From positions 2,046,001 through 2,110,000 of the forward strand of contig NZ_CP060394.1 in assembly GCF_014274465.1 (NCBI RefSeq): a stretch of DNA of 64,000 bases, in the 5' to 3' direction. This stretch comes from Alloacidobacterium dinghuense (GTDB taxonomy: Bacteria; Acidobacteriota; Terriglobia; Terriglobales; Acidobacteriaceae). Below, piece after piece: positions 34,634 through 43,438 of this stretch. Positions within the stretch are counted from its first letter, which is position 1, and each line of letters begins with the position of its first letter. The notes under the pieces were generated by a model that was given only the letters and a program-made list of their open reading frames with translations, was not told the DNA's origin and made no database searches. A program made the translations under genes and the position numbers.

Positions 34634-34671
34634 CCATGGTCTCTGCTTTACTCTTAAAAGAGAGACCATGG
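34634..34671. repeat. Inverted repeat upstream of the HAD phosphatase
   Basis: Perfect 11-bp inverted repeat CCATGGTCTCT / AGAGACCATGG around a 16-nt centre that itself contains CTCTT/AAGAG. It starts 36 bases after the Fis-type gene stop and ends 16 bases before the HAD gene start. No T-run follows, so an operator or a 5' RNA hairpin is more likely than a terminator. Confidence 0.6.
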
Positions 34672-34687
34672 AAAGGCGAGCGAGTCG

Positions 34688-35452
34688 GTGAGCTCCACCA
34701 CAATCGATACAGTTCTGGCACAAGCAGCGGCGGGTCCCCCCAGCATTTACATTCAGGAAGGGTTTCTCTGGAACCAGCAGGATGCCTATCTCTTTGACAT
34801 TGACGGCACCCTCCTGCGCAGCCGCGACCGCATTCATTACGAGTCGTTCTTCGAGAGCGTCCGTGCCGTCATGGGCCACGAGCTTGTGCTTGATGGGGTA
34901 ACCCTCAGCGGCAATACCGATCCCGGCATCCTCTACGATGCCTTCCGTCTCGCCGAGTTGGATCCGGAACACTGGCAGCCGATGCTCGCAGACGTTCTGG
35001 AGCATATGCGCACCACGGTTGCAGCCCAGCGCGCCCAGATGAACCTGCAGAAGATGCCCGGTGTCGATGAGATGCTCGCCTATCTGCACAGCAAGGGCGC
35101 AGCACTCGGCATCGGGACTGGCAATCTCGAGTCGATTGGTTGGCTCAAGCTGGAGGTGCTGGGCGTACGCCATTGGTTCACCTTCGGCGGCTTCGCCGAC
35201 AACTTCCCTGTTCGCGCGGATATGATTGCCGATGCCGCGAAGCAGGCGCGCAATCTCAAGGGCGCGGACGCAACCGTGTGCGTGGTCGGGGACACGCCTT
35301 TCGACATCAAGGCGGCAAAGGCGAATCAATTGCCCACAATTGCTGTCGCTACCGGACACTACTCCTTCGAAGAACTCATGCAGCATCAGCCCGAGGTCTG
35401 TGTCAGCACCCTGGCCGCGCTGCAGGCTCAGGCGGTTAAGACAACGCTATGA
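34688..35452 (+). CDS. HAD family hydrolase (phosphoglycolate phosphatase-like)
   Basis: 254 residues. HAD motif I YLFDIDGTLL (nucleophile Asp near residue 37), motif II GTGN near 140, the Lys region AKQARNLKG, and motif IV VVGDTPFDIKAAKA. The helical cap between motifs I and II is typical of subfamily IA. The approximately 25-residue N-terminal extension before the HAD fold is not conserved. It starts with GTG after AAAGGCGAG. The last four bases overlap the secretin gene start (ATGA), so the two are translationally coupled, an odd pairing. Confidence 0.87.
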   Translation: MSSTTIDTVLAQAAAGPPSIYIQEGFLWNQQDAYLFDIDGTLLRSRDRIHYESFFESVRAVMGHELVLDGVTLSGNTDPGILYDAFRLAELDPEHWQPMLADVLEHMRTTVAAQRAQMNLQKMPGVDEMLAYLHSKGAALGIGTGNLESIGWLKLEVLGVRHWFTFGGFADNFPVRADMIADAAKQARNLKGADATVCVVGDTPFDIKAAKANQLPTIAVATGHYSFEELMQHQPEVCVSTLAALQAQAVKTTL

Positions 35453-37353
35453 AGTTCCGCCGCAGCATTGTTTTGTTCATAGGCGCGACACTTGTGCTCG
35501 TTGCCTCACACTCCCGCGCACAGACACCCAAGACTGCCACGGATGCGCAGGCACCAACGGCTGCCGCGGAAAAGACGGTTTCCGAACACGACAAGAACGA
35601 AGCCTCAAAGGCGTTTGTGGAAGGGGCAAAGGCCATCAAGAAAGACGATCTCCGTGAAGCGGAAAAACAATTTGCGCGCGCTGCGGAGCTCGACCCCGGC
35701 AATACGAATTATTCCACCGCACTGACGATCGCACGGGAGCACCTACTCACTCAGCTTGTCCAGGACGCGAGCAAAGCCCGCCTGGCCGGACATGATGACA
35801 ACGCGCGAGCACTCCTTGCGGAAGCCTATCTCATCGACCCGAACAACGGCATCGTAAAGCAACACATCGACGACCTCGCGCGTGATACGCAATCAGAGGA
35901 CGCAGTTCTGTTGCCGTCCGCTGAAGAAGCGGCTCCGCCCGTACAACTCGCACCAACCGCGGGCCGGCAGAGCATTCATATACGCAGCGCCGCCAACGAA
36001 GTGTTGCGCCAGGTGCTGACCGCCTTCGGCATTACGCCCACGATTGATTCTTCTGTAAAAAATAAAATCGTTCACTTCGACGCCGATGACGTTGACTTTG
36101 CGCAGGCGGCGATGATGCTCAAGCTGACCACGGACACATTTTTCGTGCCGCTGGATGAAAAGCGCGTTCTCGTTGCGCTGGATACAAAGGACAATCGCGC
36201 CAAATTCGAGCGCGAAGTGTTGGAGACGGTCTATCTTCCCGGCCTGACAGCGACCGAGATGAGCGACATGGCAAACATTGCCCGCAATGTATTTGAGGCG
36301 CAGCAGGCTTCCATTCGCGCGGACGCGCACACCCTCACCATCCGCGCGCCTCAGGCCCGCGTCACGGCCTTGAACCGCACGCTCGTCGATCTGCTCGATG
36401 GCCGCAGCCAGGTTCTGCTCAATTTGCGCCTCTTTCAAGTGGCTCGCACGCGCATGACGAATATCGGCGTACAGCTTCCCCAAGGGACGACGATCTTCAA
36501 CGTGCCTACCGAAGTCAATCAGATCATTCAAGCCAATGAGAGCGCGGCGCAGCAGGTCGTTGCCCAAGGTCTCGCTCCTGCCGGAGATGATATTGCCATC
36601 GTCGCTGTTCTTATAGCGACTGGAGTGGTCTCCGGTACCGTCTTCAATCAGCCGTTTGCTCTCTTCGGTGGCGGAATTACCCAAAGTGGTTTGACGTTGA
36701 ACCAGGGCGTAACCGCAAATCTCGCTCTCAATTCATCGGATGCGCGCGTCCTCGACCAGGTACAACTGCGTATTCAGGACCAGGAAGACGCCACGCTTCG
36801 CAGCGGCACCCGCTATCCCATCATTACCTCTACCTATTCCAATCTTACTGGAACAGCTCTCGCCATCCCCGGTGTATCGCAGGCAGGAGTGTCCAGCGCG
36901 CTCCAGAATCTGGGCGTCAACACGGCCGCATTGCAGAGTTCAGCAGCCCAGACGATCCCGCAGGTGCAGTACGAGGACCTGGGGCTGACGCTGAAGGCAA
37001 CGCCTCACATTCAGCAGAACAAAGATGTAGCGCTTAAGGTCGATCTGAAGATTGAATCGCTGACCGGTCAAACGCTTAACGGCAACCCGATTCTTACCAG
37101 TCAGGAGTACACGGGCAATGTAACGCTTCTGCAAGGTGAGAGCGCGATGGTGGTCACCAATCTGACACGTCAACAGAGCGCCGCCGTCAGCGGAATCCCC
37201 GGACTCAGCGAGCTACCTGGTTTTCAATCGACGACCAACAAGAACAACGATGTGGACGTTTCAAAGCTGGTAATTCTGATCACTCCGCAGATCGTGCGCC
37301 TGAGTCATACGAAGCCAGCCAGCAATCTCGTGATGCTGCCCGTTCATCCTTAG
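35449..37353 (+). CDS. Secretin family outer-membrane protein (GspD/PilQ-like)
   Basis: 634 residues. A signal peptide (MKFRRSIVLFIGATLVLVASHSRAQ) is followed by a TPR-like region (ASKAFVEGAKAIKKDDLREAEKQFARAAELDP), an STN/secretin N-domain around residues 175-260 (IHIRSAANEVLRQVLTAFGITPTID), an N1-type domain, and a C-terminal secretin core around 430-620 with VQYEDLGLTLKATPHI, LTGQTLNGNPILTSQEYTGNVTL and SGIPGLSELPGF. Secretins form multimeric gates for type II secretion or type IV pili; the TPR front and lack of neighbouring gsp/pil genes make this an orphan whose machine is elsewhere. Confidence 0.85.
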   Translation: MKFRRSIVLFIGATLVLVASHSRAQTPKTATDAQAPTAAAEKTVSEHDKNEASKAFVEGAKAIKKDDLREAEKQFARAAELDPGNTNYSTALTIAREHLLTQLVQDASKARLAGHDDNARALLAEAYLIDPNNGIVKQHIDDLARDTQSEDAVLLPSAEEAAPPVQLAPTAGRQSIHIRSAANEVLRQVLTAFGITPTIDSSVKNKIVHFDADDVDFAQAAMMLKLTTDTFFVPLDEKRVLVALDTKDNRAKFEREVLETVYLPGLTATEMSDMANIARNVFEAQQASIRADAHTLTIRAPQARVTALNRTLVDLLDGRSQVLLNLRLFQVARTRMTNIGVQLPQGTTIFNVPTEVNQIIQANESAAQQVVAQGLAPAGDDIAIVAVLIATGVVSGTVFNQPFALFGGGITQSGLTLNQGVTANLALNSSDARVLDQVQLRIQDQEDATLRSGTRYPIITSTYSNLTGTALAIPGVSQAGVSSALQNLGVNTAALQSSAAQTIPQVQYEDLGLTLKATPHIQQNKDVALKVDLKIESLTGQTLNGNPILTSQEYTGNVTLLQGESAMVVTNLTRQQSAAVSGIPGLSELPGFQSTTNKNNDVDVSKLVILITPQIVRLSHTKPASNLVMLPVHP

Positions 37354-37358
37354 GGAAT

Positions 37359-37394
37359 CTGGCCCGGCGTCTTTTGAGAAGACAACCGGGCCAG
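37359..37394. terminator. Hairpin between the convergent secretin and DsbA-like genes
   Basis: 9-bp stem CTGGCCCGG / CCGGGCCAG, continued by GTCTT / AAGAC inside, placed 6 bases after one stop and 5 before the other. There is no long T-run on either side, so termination strength is uncertain, but the position between convergent genes supports a 3'-end role. Confidence 0.55.
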
Positions 37395-37398
37395 CGCG

Positions 37399-38382
37399 TT
37401 ACTTATCTTCTTTCGACTGGAAGGCAACAATTTTCTGCAGCGTTTCGTACGGCGCTGCGCCCATCGGAATCCCTCGACCATTCACAAACAGAGTCGGTGT
37501 CTCATTCACATTGAGCGTCTGCGCCAGCTTGATCGAAGCTTCGACGGTTGCCTTTGCTTCCGGCATCAGGGCACAGGATGCCACTTTAGTGGCATCCACA
37601 CCTGCCTTGGTGGCTGCATCGTTCAACGTGCTGTCCGATGTTTGTGGCGTTAGCGCTTCCTGATTCTGAAATACAAGATCGGAAAACTTGAAGAAAGCCT
37701 CGTTGCCATTCAGCTTTGCCACGCACACGCTATACAGTGCGGCCTTCATCGCCTCTGTATGAATCGACGTCAACGGAAGGTTCTGAAACACGAAGTGCGC
37801 ATTTGGGAAGGCCTGCAACAGCTTCTCCACCGTGGGCTGAACGGCCTTGCAATGCGGGCATTGAAAATCAGCAAACTCGACGAGCAGCAAGTCCTTTGAG
37901 GCAGCGCCGCGCGAGGGTCCATTCGCCTCTGTCTGCAATATCTTGTGCGCTGCATCAAACGGGCGCGCACCGAATGGCATCACCTCAGACGAAATCAGAT
38001 GCTGGCCATCCGGGGTCGTAAAGAACTGTAGCGTCCCAATCTGCGGATTGGTCTTCTGCGCCGCCAGCACTGTGACCTTGCTCACCCCCGGTGCCGCCGT
38101 CTTCTGGATTGCCTGGATCTGCCACACACGTTCAGGATCGTAGCCCCAGAACTCATGCAGGAATGCGTTCACCGTGTCTTTGCTCGGCGTATCGGACGTA
38201 AAGTTCGCGAGATCAACGGGAGGAAACTGCGGCGGTCCCGTTGGCGCGGGAGCAGCAGTAGCAGCGGGAGCGCTGGGTGCTGAGGGCACTTCCTCAGTGG
38301 TCTGCCCATGCAGCAGCGGCGCCACCATGCCAGTGAGAGCAATCGCAAAAAGAGCATTGCGAAGAGAAACAGAAAATTGCAT
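37399..38382 (-). CDS. Exported DsbA-like thioredoxin-fold protein
   Basis: 327 residues. An N-terminal signal peptide is followed by an Ala/Pro-rich linker (PSAPSAPAATAAPAPTGPP), a domain of about 100 residues (residues 60-160), then a DsbA/DSBA-like thioredoxin domain with the redox pair Cys175-Pro-His-Cys178 (DFQCPHCKAV) and the cis-Pro region NETPTLFVNGRG. Two further Cys lie in the helical insertion (YSVCVAK, VASCALMPE). CPHC is the active site of oxidising DsbA-type enzymes, so it probably forms disulphides in envelope proteins. It is downstream of nadE, separated by a hairpin. Confidence 0.85.
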   Translation of the reverse strand: MQFSVSLRNALFAIALTGMVAPLLHGQTTEEVPSAPSAPAATAAPAPTGPPQFPPVDLANFTSDTPSKDTVNAFLHEFWGYDPERVWQIQAIQKTAAPGVSKVTVLAAQKTNPQIGTLQFFTTPDGQHLISSEVMPFGARPFDAAHKILQTEANGPSRGAASKDLLLVEFADFQCPHCKAVQPTVEKLLQAFPNAHFVFQNLPLTSIHTEAMKAALYSVCVAKLNGNEAFFKFSDLVFQNQEALTPQTSDSTLNDAATKAGVDATKVASCALMPEAKATVEASIKLAQTLNVNETPTLFVNGRGIPMGAAPYETLQKIVAFQSKEDK

Positions 38383-38424
38383 TGAATTCCTTTCTGCCGA
38401 AGCAGGGGGTCTTTATCGAGCCCG

Positions 38425-38450
38425 GAGCCTGTTATTAAGTTAACAGGCTC
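38425..38450 (-). terminator. Hairpin at the nadE 3' end
   Basis: 10-bp stem GAGCCTGTTA / TAACAGGCTC with a 6-nt loop, overlapping the last bases of the nadE stop codon. No T-run follows on the minus strand, so it may act as a weak terminator or 3' stabiliser between nadE and the DsbA-like gene. Confidence 0.45.
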
Positions 38451-40095
38451 AGACCTGAACTTTTACAGCAATGGGGAAACGGCGGCCTGGCCCGAAGGCT
38501 TTCTTCGTTACCTTAAGCACTGGCGCCGCCTGCTGACGCTTGTACTCGCTGCGCTCTACCAGTTTGAGGACTTTGCGCACGAGTTGTAAATCCACATGCT
38601 GTTTCGTCGCGATCTCTTCCGGCGTCTCATAGCGTTCAATGTAGGCCTCAAGAATCGGATCCAGCAGCTCATACGGTGGCAGCGAATCCGTATCCTTTTG
38701 CCCTGGCCGCAACTCCGCTGAGGGCGGTTTGTGCAAGATGGCCAGGGGAATCCGCTCACTGTCGCGATTCACAAAACGGCACAAATCATAGACACGCGTC
38801 TTCATCAGATCGCCAATCACAGCGAGTGCTCCGACCATATCGCCGTAAAGCGTGCAATAGCCCACAGACATCTCTGACTTGTTGCCGGTCGTAAGCACCA
38901 GCGCGTTTACCTTATTCGACAGAGCCATCAGCAGGTTGCCGCGAATCCGCGACTGGATATTCTCTTCCGTGATGTCCGGCTGAAGGCCCGCGAAAAGAGG
39001 TTCAAGGGCTTTGCCATATTCCGAAAAAAGATCGCTGATCGGAATGAGTTCAAATCGAATGCCGAGATTCTCAGCCAGCCTGCGGCTATCTTCCACCGAG
39101 CCAGTCGAAGAATACGGGCTTGGCATGCCGATACCCGTCACGTTCTCTTTGCCCAGCGCATCTACCGCGACCGCCGCCACCAAAGCCGAATCGATGCCGC
39201 CGCTCAGTCCCACCAGTACCTTTGAAAAGCCGCACTTCCGAACATAATCGCGCGTTCCCAGCACGAGAGCTTTGTAAACCGCTTCATCTATGTTGTCGGT
39301 CTGCCAGTGCATGTCGCCGCTGCGGGCCCCGATATCGCAAAAGATCAGGTCCTCCTCAAATGACTTTGCTTGAGCGATCACCGTCCCGTCTGCCGCGATC
39401 ACCAGGCTCGACCCGTCGAAGATCAGGCTGTCATTCCCGCCGACCTGATTGACCATCACCACCGGAGCACAATGGTGGCGCGCAATCGCAGCCAGCATCT
39501 CACGTCGCGTCTTGCGCTTTCCGCGCCAGTAAGGCGATGCGGCAATGTTCAAAATGATCTCTCCACCTTCACGCATCAGTTCTTCCACGGGATCGACACT
39601 ATGCAGTCGCTTCTGCCAGAAATTCTTGTCGTTCCACGTATCTTCACAGATCGTGAGCGCAACTCGTTTGCCACTGAAGTGACACAGATGCTGCTTCTCT
39701 GACGGCGCAAAATATCGCTGATCGTCAAATACATCGTAGAACGGCAGCAGCATCTTCGACTGCACGAAGGCCACTTCCCCTCCGCGCACCAGCGCAGCCG
39801 AATTCATCACGCGCTTTCCGGTGCTTGCGTGAGCTGGAGTAACGTAGCCAACAATGCTTGCGATTGTCAGTTCCGCAGTGGCTTCCGCGATCTCGGTCAT
39901 CGCTTCTTCCGATCGCGCAACAAAGGATGGTTTGTCGAGAAAATCTGCGGGTGGATAGCCGCATACGGCGAGTTCGGGAAACAGAACCAGGTCAGCGCCG
40001 CCTTCATGCGCTTTCCGCGTGAAATCGAGAATCCTTTCTACGTTGCCGGTGAAATCGCCGATGGTGGGATTGATCTGAGCGAGCGCAATCTTCAC
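38449..40095 (-). CDS. nadE: Glutamine-dependent NAD+ synthetase
   Basis: 548 residues, two-domain glutamine-hydrolysing type. The N-terminal nitrilase-fold glutaminase has the Glu-Lys-Cys triad: FPELAVCGY (Glu41), QSKMLLPFYDVFDDQRYF (Lys near 118) and LTICEDTWND (Cys near 151). The C-terminal PP-loop synthetase has GLSGGIDSAL near residue 290 and TGNKSEMSVGYCTLYGD. It amidates nicotinate adenine dinucleotide to NAD+, using ammonia channelled from glutamine. It follows the lipocalin-like gene by 18 bp on the minus strand. Confidence 0.95.
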   Translation of the reverse strand: MKIALAQINPTIGDFTGNVERILDFTRKAHEGGADLVLFPELAVCGYPPADFLDKPSFVARSEEAMTEIAEATAELTIASIVGYVTPAHASTGKRVMNSAALVRGGEVAFVQSKMLLPFYDVFDDQRYFAPSEKQHLCHFSGKRVALTICEDTWNDKNFWQKRLHSVDPVEELMREGGEIILNIAASPYWRGKRKTRREMLAAIARHHCAPVVMVNQVGGNDSLIFDGSSLVIAADGTVIAQAKSFEEDLIFCDIGARSGDMHWQTDNIDEAVYKALVLGTRDYVRKCGFSKVLVGLSGGIDSALVAAVAVDALGKENVTGIGMPSPYSSTGSVEDSRRLAENLGIRFELIPISDLFSEYGKALEPLFAGLQPDITEENIQSRIRGNLLMALSNKVNALVLTTGNKSEMSVGYCTLYGDMVGALAVIGDLMKTRVYDLCRFVNRDSERIPLAILHKPPSAELRPGQKDTDSLPPYELLDPILEAYIERYETPEEIATKQHVDLQLVRKVLKLVERSEYKRQQAAPVLKVTKKAFGPGRRFPIAVKVQV

Positions 40096-40113
40096 TCTTT
40101 TAGTGTAACAACC

Positions 40114-40569
40114 TTATTTCGTTACCTTCTCCCATGTGAGCTGCACCGCCACGACACCTTCACCGGATGGAATGGGTGGAGTGCGCAGAATCAGCGTATT
40201 TCCTACGCGTTTATGATGACGCACCTGCGCTGTGCCAAGCCAGTTGGTAAAAAGGCTTACCTCTACATGGTGTGTAACGGTGTCGCCTTCAACTGTGTAG
40301 GGCCCGGCGTAGGCAATATAATCGCGCTTCCGCCGCGTCTTCTGGTTCTCGGTAGTCTCCACGTTGTGCCGACGGCTCGCCGGGCTGAGGTTGGCGCTCA
40401 TATAACCTTCCGCCGAGTAAAGCAAATAGCCGACCACGTGATCGCCCCACGGCTTCTCAACCGTTCCATCTTCATGCAGGAACGAATAGTCGACCAGCTT
40501 CCAGGTGCCGACAAATTCGCCGCCCGCGGTCTGCGATGCTCCTGCTTTCATCTCTTTTGTAGCTGACAT
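40114..40569 (-). CDS. Lipocalin-like domain protein
   Basis: 151 residues without signal peptide, matching the lipocalin-like (PF13924) pattern: FVGTWKLVDYSFLHEDG, GYLLYSAEGYMSANL, YIAYAGPYTVEGDTVTHHVEVSLFTNWLGT and a C-terminal VQLTWEKV strand. Such proteins form small beta barrels of unknown ligand. It starts two bases after the ABC ATPase stop, so it is co-transcribed with it. Confidence 0.82.
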   Translation of the reverse strand: MSATKEMKAGASQTAGGEFVGTWKLVDYSFLHEDGTVEKPWGDHVVGYLLYSAEGYMSANLSPASRRHNVETTENQKTRRKRDYIAYAGPYTVEGDTVTHHVEVSLFTNWLGTAQVRHHKRVGNTLILRTPPIPSGEGVVAVQLTWEKVTK

Positions 40570-40571
40570 AG

Positions 40572-41375
40572 TTACGCTTCCGGAAGTATCAGCGCATCCA
40601 GTTCCAGGAATTGCTGCACCACTTCATCGTCGCACTTCTCCATTTCTTCCATCGTTCCAAAGAAGTGCGCCTTAGCCTGGTGCAGAAAGAGTACCCGATC
40701 AGCCAGCTTCTTGGCGAAGCGCATGTCGTGCGTCACCACTATGCTGGTCAGGTGAAGCTGGTGCTTCAACTTTTGAATCAGATTCCCAAGCAGCCTCGCG
40801 ATCAATGGATCGACCATCGTCGTCGGCTCATCATAAAGAATCGCCTCCGGCTGCGCTGAAAGAGCACGCGCGATGGCCACAGAACGCTTCATTCCAGTCG
40901 AAAGGTCCGACGGCAGAAGCTCCTTCATCGCTGCCACGCCAACCATCTCAAGCAGGCCGTTTACAATCTGCTGAATCTGGTCCTCCATCAATTCGCCGCG
41001 CTCACGCAGAGGAAACGCCACATTTTCGCCGACACTCAAAGAATCAAAGAGAGCCCCATTCTGAAAAACCATGGTGACCTTACGGCGGATCGCCTGCATC
41101 TGTTCTTCCGTAAATCCGCAGATGTTCTCACCCGCCACAAGTATCTGTCCCGTGTCCGGCTTAAGAAAGCCCATAATCTGCTGCAGCGAAACGGACTTGC
41201 CCACGCCGCTGCGTCCAAGAATGCAGAGTGTTTCGCCAGGAAAGACATAGAAGCTTACTTCATCCAACACGACCAGGTCGCCAAACGACTTTGAGACCTT
41301 ATCGAACGCAATATAGGGCTCGTGCTTTGGAGCCGTGCTGCTTTTTTCTTCGACCACGACGACAGGGACGCTCAA
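40572..41375 (-). CDS. MlaF/Mkl-like ABC ATPase without linked MCE genes
   Basis: 267 residues. It resembles the ATPase of phospholipid (MlaFEDB/MCE) transporters: Walker A GRSGVGKS at 54-61, Q-loop MVFQNGALFDSLSVGENVAFPLRE, signature LSTGMKRSVAIARAL, Walker B ILYDEPTTMVDPL and switch VTHDMRFA. The QNGALFDSLSV stretch is typical of MlaF. Two departures stand out: LSTGM in place of LSGGM and TTMVDP in place of TTGLDP. No permease (MlaE) or MCE protein is nearby, so it must act with partners encoded elsewhere or has another role. It lies 19 bp after mobA. Confidence 0.85.
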   Translation of the reverse strand: MSVPVVVVEEKSSTAPKHEPYIAFDKVSKSFGDLVVLDEVSFYVFPGETLCILGRSGVGKSVSLQQIMGFLKPDTGQILVAGENICGFTEEQMQAIRRKVTMVFQNGALFDSLSVGENVAFPLRERGELMEDQIQQIVNGLLEMVGVAAMKELLPSDLSTGMKRSVAIARALSAQPEAILYDEPTTMVDPLIARLLGNLIQKLKHQLHLTSIVVTHDMRFAKKLADRVLFLHQAKAHFFGTMEEMEKCDDEVVQQFLELDALILPEA

Positions 41376-41394
41376 ACCGTGGATCTCCTTTCCA

Positions 41395-41994
41395 TCAGCT
41401 TACCAGCGCCAGTTCCGCGGGTGTGTTCAGATTCTGAAACCACCGCCGCAACGGTGGGTCCAGCGGCCAGTCGTCCCGCGTCGCAGCAACGGCTTCCACG
41501 CTGAAAAGATCTACCTCGCTTGGGCGAACGGCATTCTCAACAGCATGCATCACTTTGTAGTTTCCCGATGCCAGCGACTCGCGAATTCCCGCCAGCAGGT
41601 CGCGGCAGTAGATAGCACACAGCGGTTCCGGGCCGCCTCCCCATGTTGGCATCGTTGCATCTGCACCCGAGATCTCAGCGCGTTGCAGAAGATAGCGGAG
41701 AAACGCCGCTGGCAGCAGCGGCAAGTCAACTGGTAGAAAGAGATTCAGCTCGCTGCTGCTCGCTGCCAGCGCTGCCTCAATTCCACCAAGAGGACCGCAA
41801 CCTGGATGCAGGTCCTCGATAACAGGAGCATAAGCAGCGAGGTCAGGCCGCGCGCCAACAATATGAGGTTCAACCCCGGCCATCTTCAGCAAATCAACAG
41901 CGTGCGCAATCAGTGGACGCCCAGCATAAGGCAGGAGAGCCTTGTCCCTTCCCATGCGAGTACTGCGCCCGCCAGCTAGAACGAATCCGTTCAC
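41395..41994 (-). CDS. mobA: Molybdenum cofactor guanylyltransferase
   Basis: 199 residues. The nucleotidyltransferase start FVLAGGRSTRMGRDKALLPY binds GTP and the pterin, and LNLFLPVDLPLLPAAFL carries the metal-binding Asp. It links GMP to molybdopterin for bis-MGD enzymes of the DMSO-reductase family. The GTG start overlaps the stop of the M20 peptidase gene by four bases. MobA and IspD-like proteins share this fold; the R-S-T-R-M-G-R-D-K loop and short length favour MobA. Confidence 0.87.
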   Translation of the reverse strand: MNGFVLAGGRSTRMGRDKALLPYAGRPLIAHAVDLLKMAGVEPHIVGARPDLAAYAPVIEDLHPGCGPLGGIEAALAASSSELNLFLPVDLPLLPAAFLRYLLQRAEISGADATMPTWGGGPEPLCAIYCRDLLAGIRESLASGNYKVMHAVENAVRPSEVDLFSVEAVAATRDDWPLDPPLRRWFQNLNTPAELALVS

Positions 41995-43361
41995 TTCCCC
42001 AACTCTTCAAAGAAAGTAATGATCGATTCGATGCCGCGATAGAAATTCGCCAGATGAAATTTCTCGTTCGGCGCATGCAGATTGTCATCCGGCAGACCGA
42101 AGCCCATCATCACCGTGGGAATCTTCAGGTGGCGCTCAAAATCGCCAACAATCGGAATCGACCCGCCCGACCGGATGAAGACAGTGTCTTTGTTCCAGAC
42201 CTGTTTCAGTGCTTTTGTCGCCGCCTTGATATAAGGATTATCGGTACCGATCACGATCGCGTCACCCGAGTGAATGAGGCGCACGTCGAGTTCCACGCCC
42301 GCTGGCTTGATCGATTCAACATAGCTCTTGTACTGCTGAAACGCTTCCTTCGGCGTCATGTCCGGCACCAGCCGCATCGACACCTTGGCTACGGCCTTCG
42401 CCGGAATGACCGTCTTCGCGCCTGCTCCGATAAAACCGCCGGGCATTCCGTGCACGTCGAGTGTTGGCCGTGCCCATGTGCGCTCAATCACCGAATATCC
42501 TGGCTCTCCCGTCAGTTGCACCGAGCCAACTTCATTGAGGCGATAGTGTTCCTCATCGAAGGGCAGACTCTTCCACGCCTTCAACTCATCTTTACTCGGA
42601 GCCTGCACCTTGTCATAAAAGCCCGGAATCAGGATTCGCCCATCCTTGTCCTTAAGCTGTGCGATGATTTGCGCCAGCGCAACGAATGGATTCGGCGCCG
42701 CGCCGCCATACATACCCGAGTGCACATCGTTCTTCGCGCCGCGCGCTTCAATCTCGGTATAGATCATGCCGCGAAGCCCCACACAAAGCGTCGGCAACTC
42801 GGGCGCAAACATCTCTGTGTCGGACACGAGTGCGAAATCAGCCTTCAACTGCTCCGGATGCTCACGCACGAACTTCGCAATCGACTCCCCGCCAACTTCC
42901 TCTTCCCCTTCAAGAATCACGCGGACATTCAACGGCAACTTGCCCGTATGTGCTTTAAAGAGTGATTCGAGAGCCTTCACCTGCATGTACATCTGGCCTT
43001 TATCATCCACCGCGCCACGTGCAAACAGATTGCCGTTCCGCTCCGTCGGCTCAAATGGAGGCGTCAACCATTCATCGAGCGGATCCGGAGGCTGCACATC
43101 GTAGTGGCCGTAGCAAAGGCACGTTGGCTTGCCGGCGGCATGCAGCCAGTCGGCATACACCAGTGGATGCCCCGAGCCCTCAATCAGGCGCACATTCTCC
43201 ATTCCAATCCGCTTCAACTCCGCCACCAGAACCTCAGCAGCACGGCGCACATCGCCCTTGTGCTCCGGCAGCGTAGAAACAGACGGAATCCTCAACAGCG
43301 CCTTCAACTCATCCAGAAAGCGCGGATACTCTCCGCGCGCAAATTCAACCGCAGTCGGCAT
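41991..43361 (-). CDS. M20 family metallopeptidase (dipeptidase, ArgE/DapE-like)
   Basis: 456 residues from the ATG at 43361, which has GGGGAGA five bases upstream; an ATG at 43385 lacks it. Zinc ligands and catalytic residues fit family M20: CYGHYDVQP (His, then Asp two residues on), RGAVDDKGQ (Asp), LEGEEEVGGES (catalytic and metal-binding Glu), SDTEMF (Asp) and a C-terminal His in GFGLPDDNLHAPNEK. A lid/dimer domain occupies about residues 185-340. It probably cleaves dipeptides in the cytoplasm. Heads the minus-strand run towards mobA and nadE. Confidence 0.92.
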   Translation of the reverse strand: MPTAVEFARGEYPRFLDELKALLRIPSVSTLPEHKGDVRRAAEVLVAELKRIGMENVRLIEGSGHPLVYADWLHAAGKPTCLCYGHYDVQPPDPLDEWLTPPFEPTERNGNLFARGAVDDKGQMYMQVKALESLFKAHTGKLPLNVRVILEGEEEVGGESIAKFVREHPEQLKADFALVSDTEMFAPELPTLCVGLRGMIYTEIEARGAKNDVHSGMYGGAAPNPFVALAQIIAQLKDKDGRILIPGFYDKVQAPSKDELKAWKSLPFDEEHYRLNEVGSVQLTGEPGYSVIERTWARPTLDVHGMPGGFIGAGAKTVIPAKAVAKVSMRLVPDMTPKEAFQQYKSYVESIKPAGVELDVRLIHSGDAIVIGTDNPYIKAATKALKQVWNKDTVFIRSGGSIPIVGDFERHLKIPTVMMGFGLPDDNLHAPNEKFHLANFYRGIESIITFFEELGK

Positions 43362-43438
43362 CGTTTCTCCCCAAGTAAGGAACATCCCAGTGTATCTCTC
43401 AGGGACAACAGCCGTAGCGTATCTGAATCTTTAGCGGT

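Noticed and set aside
35893-36684. 263-residue open frame on the minus strand
   Set aside because: Antisense to the secretin, which has signal peptide and domain evidence.
41913-42965. 350-residue open frame on the plus strand
   Set aside because: Antisense to mobA and the M20 peptidase, both well supported by motifs.
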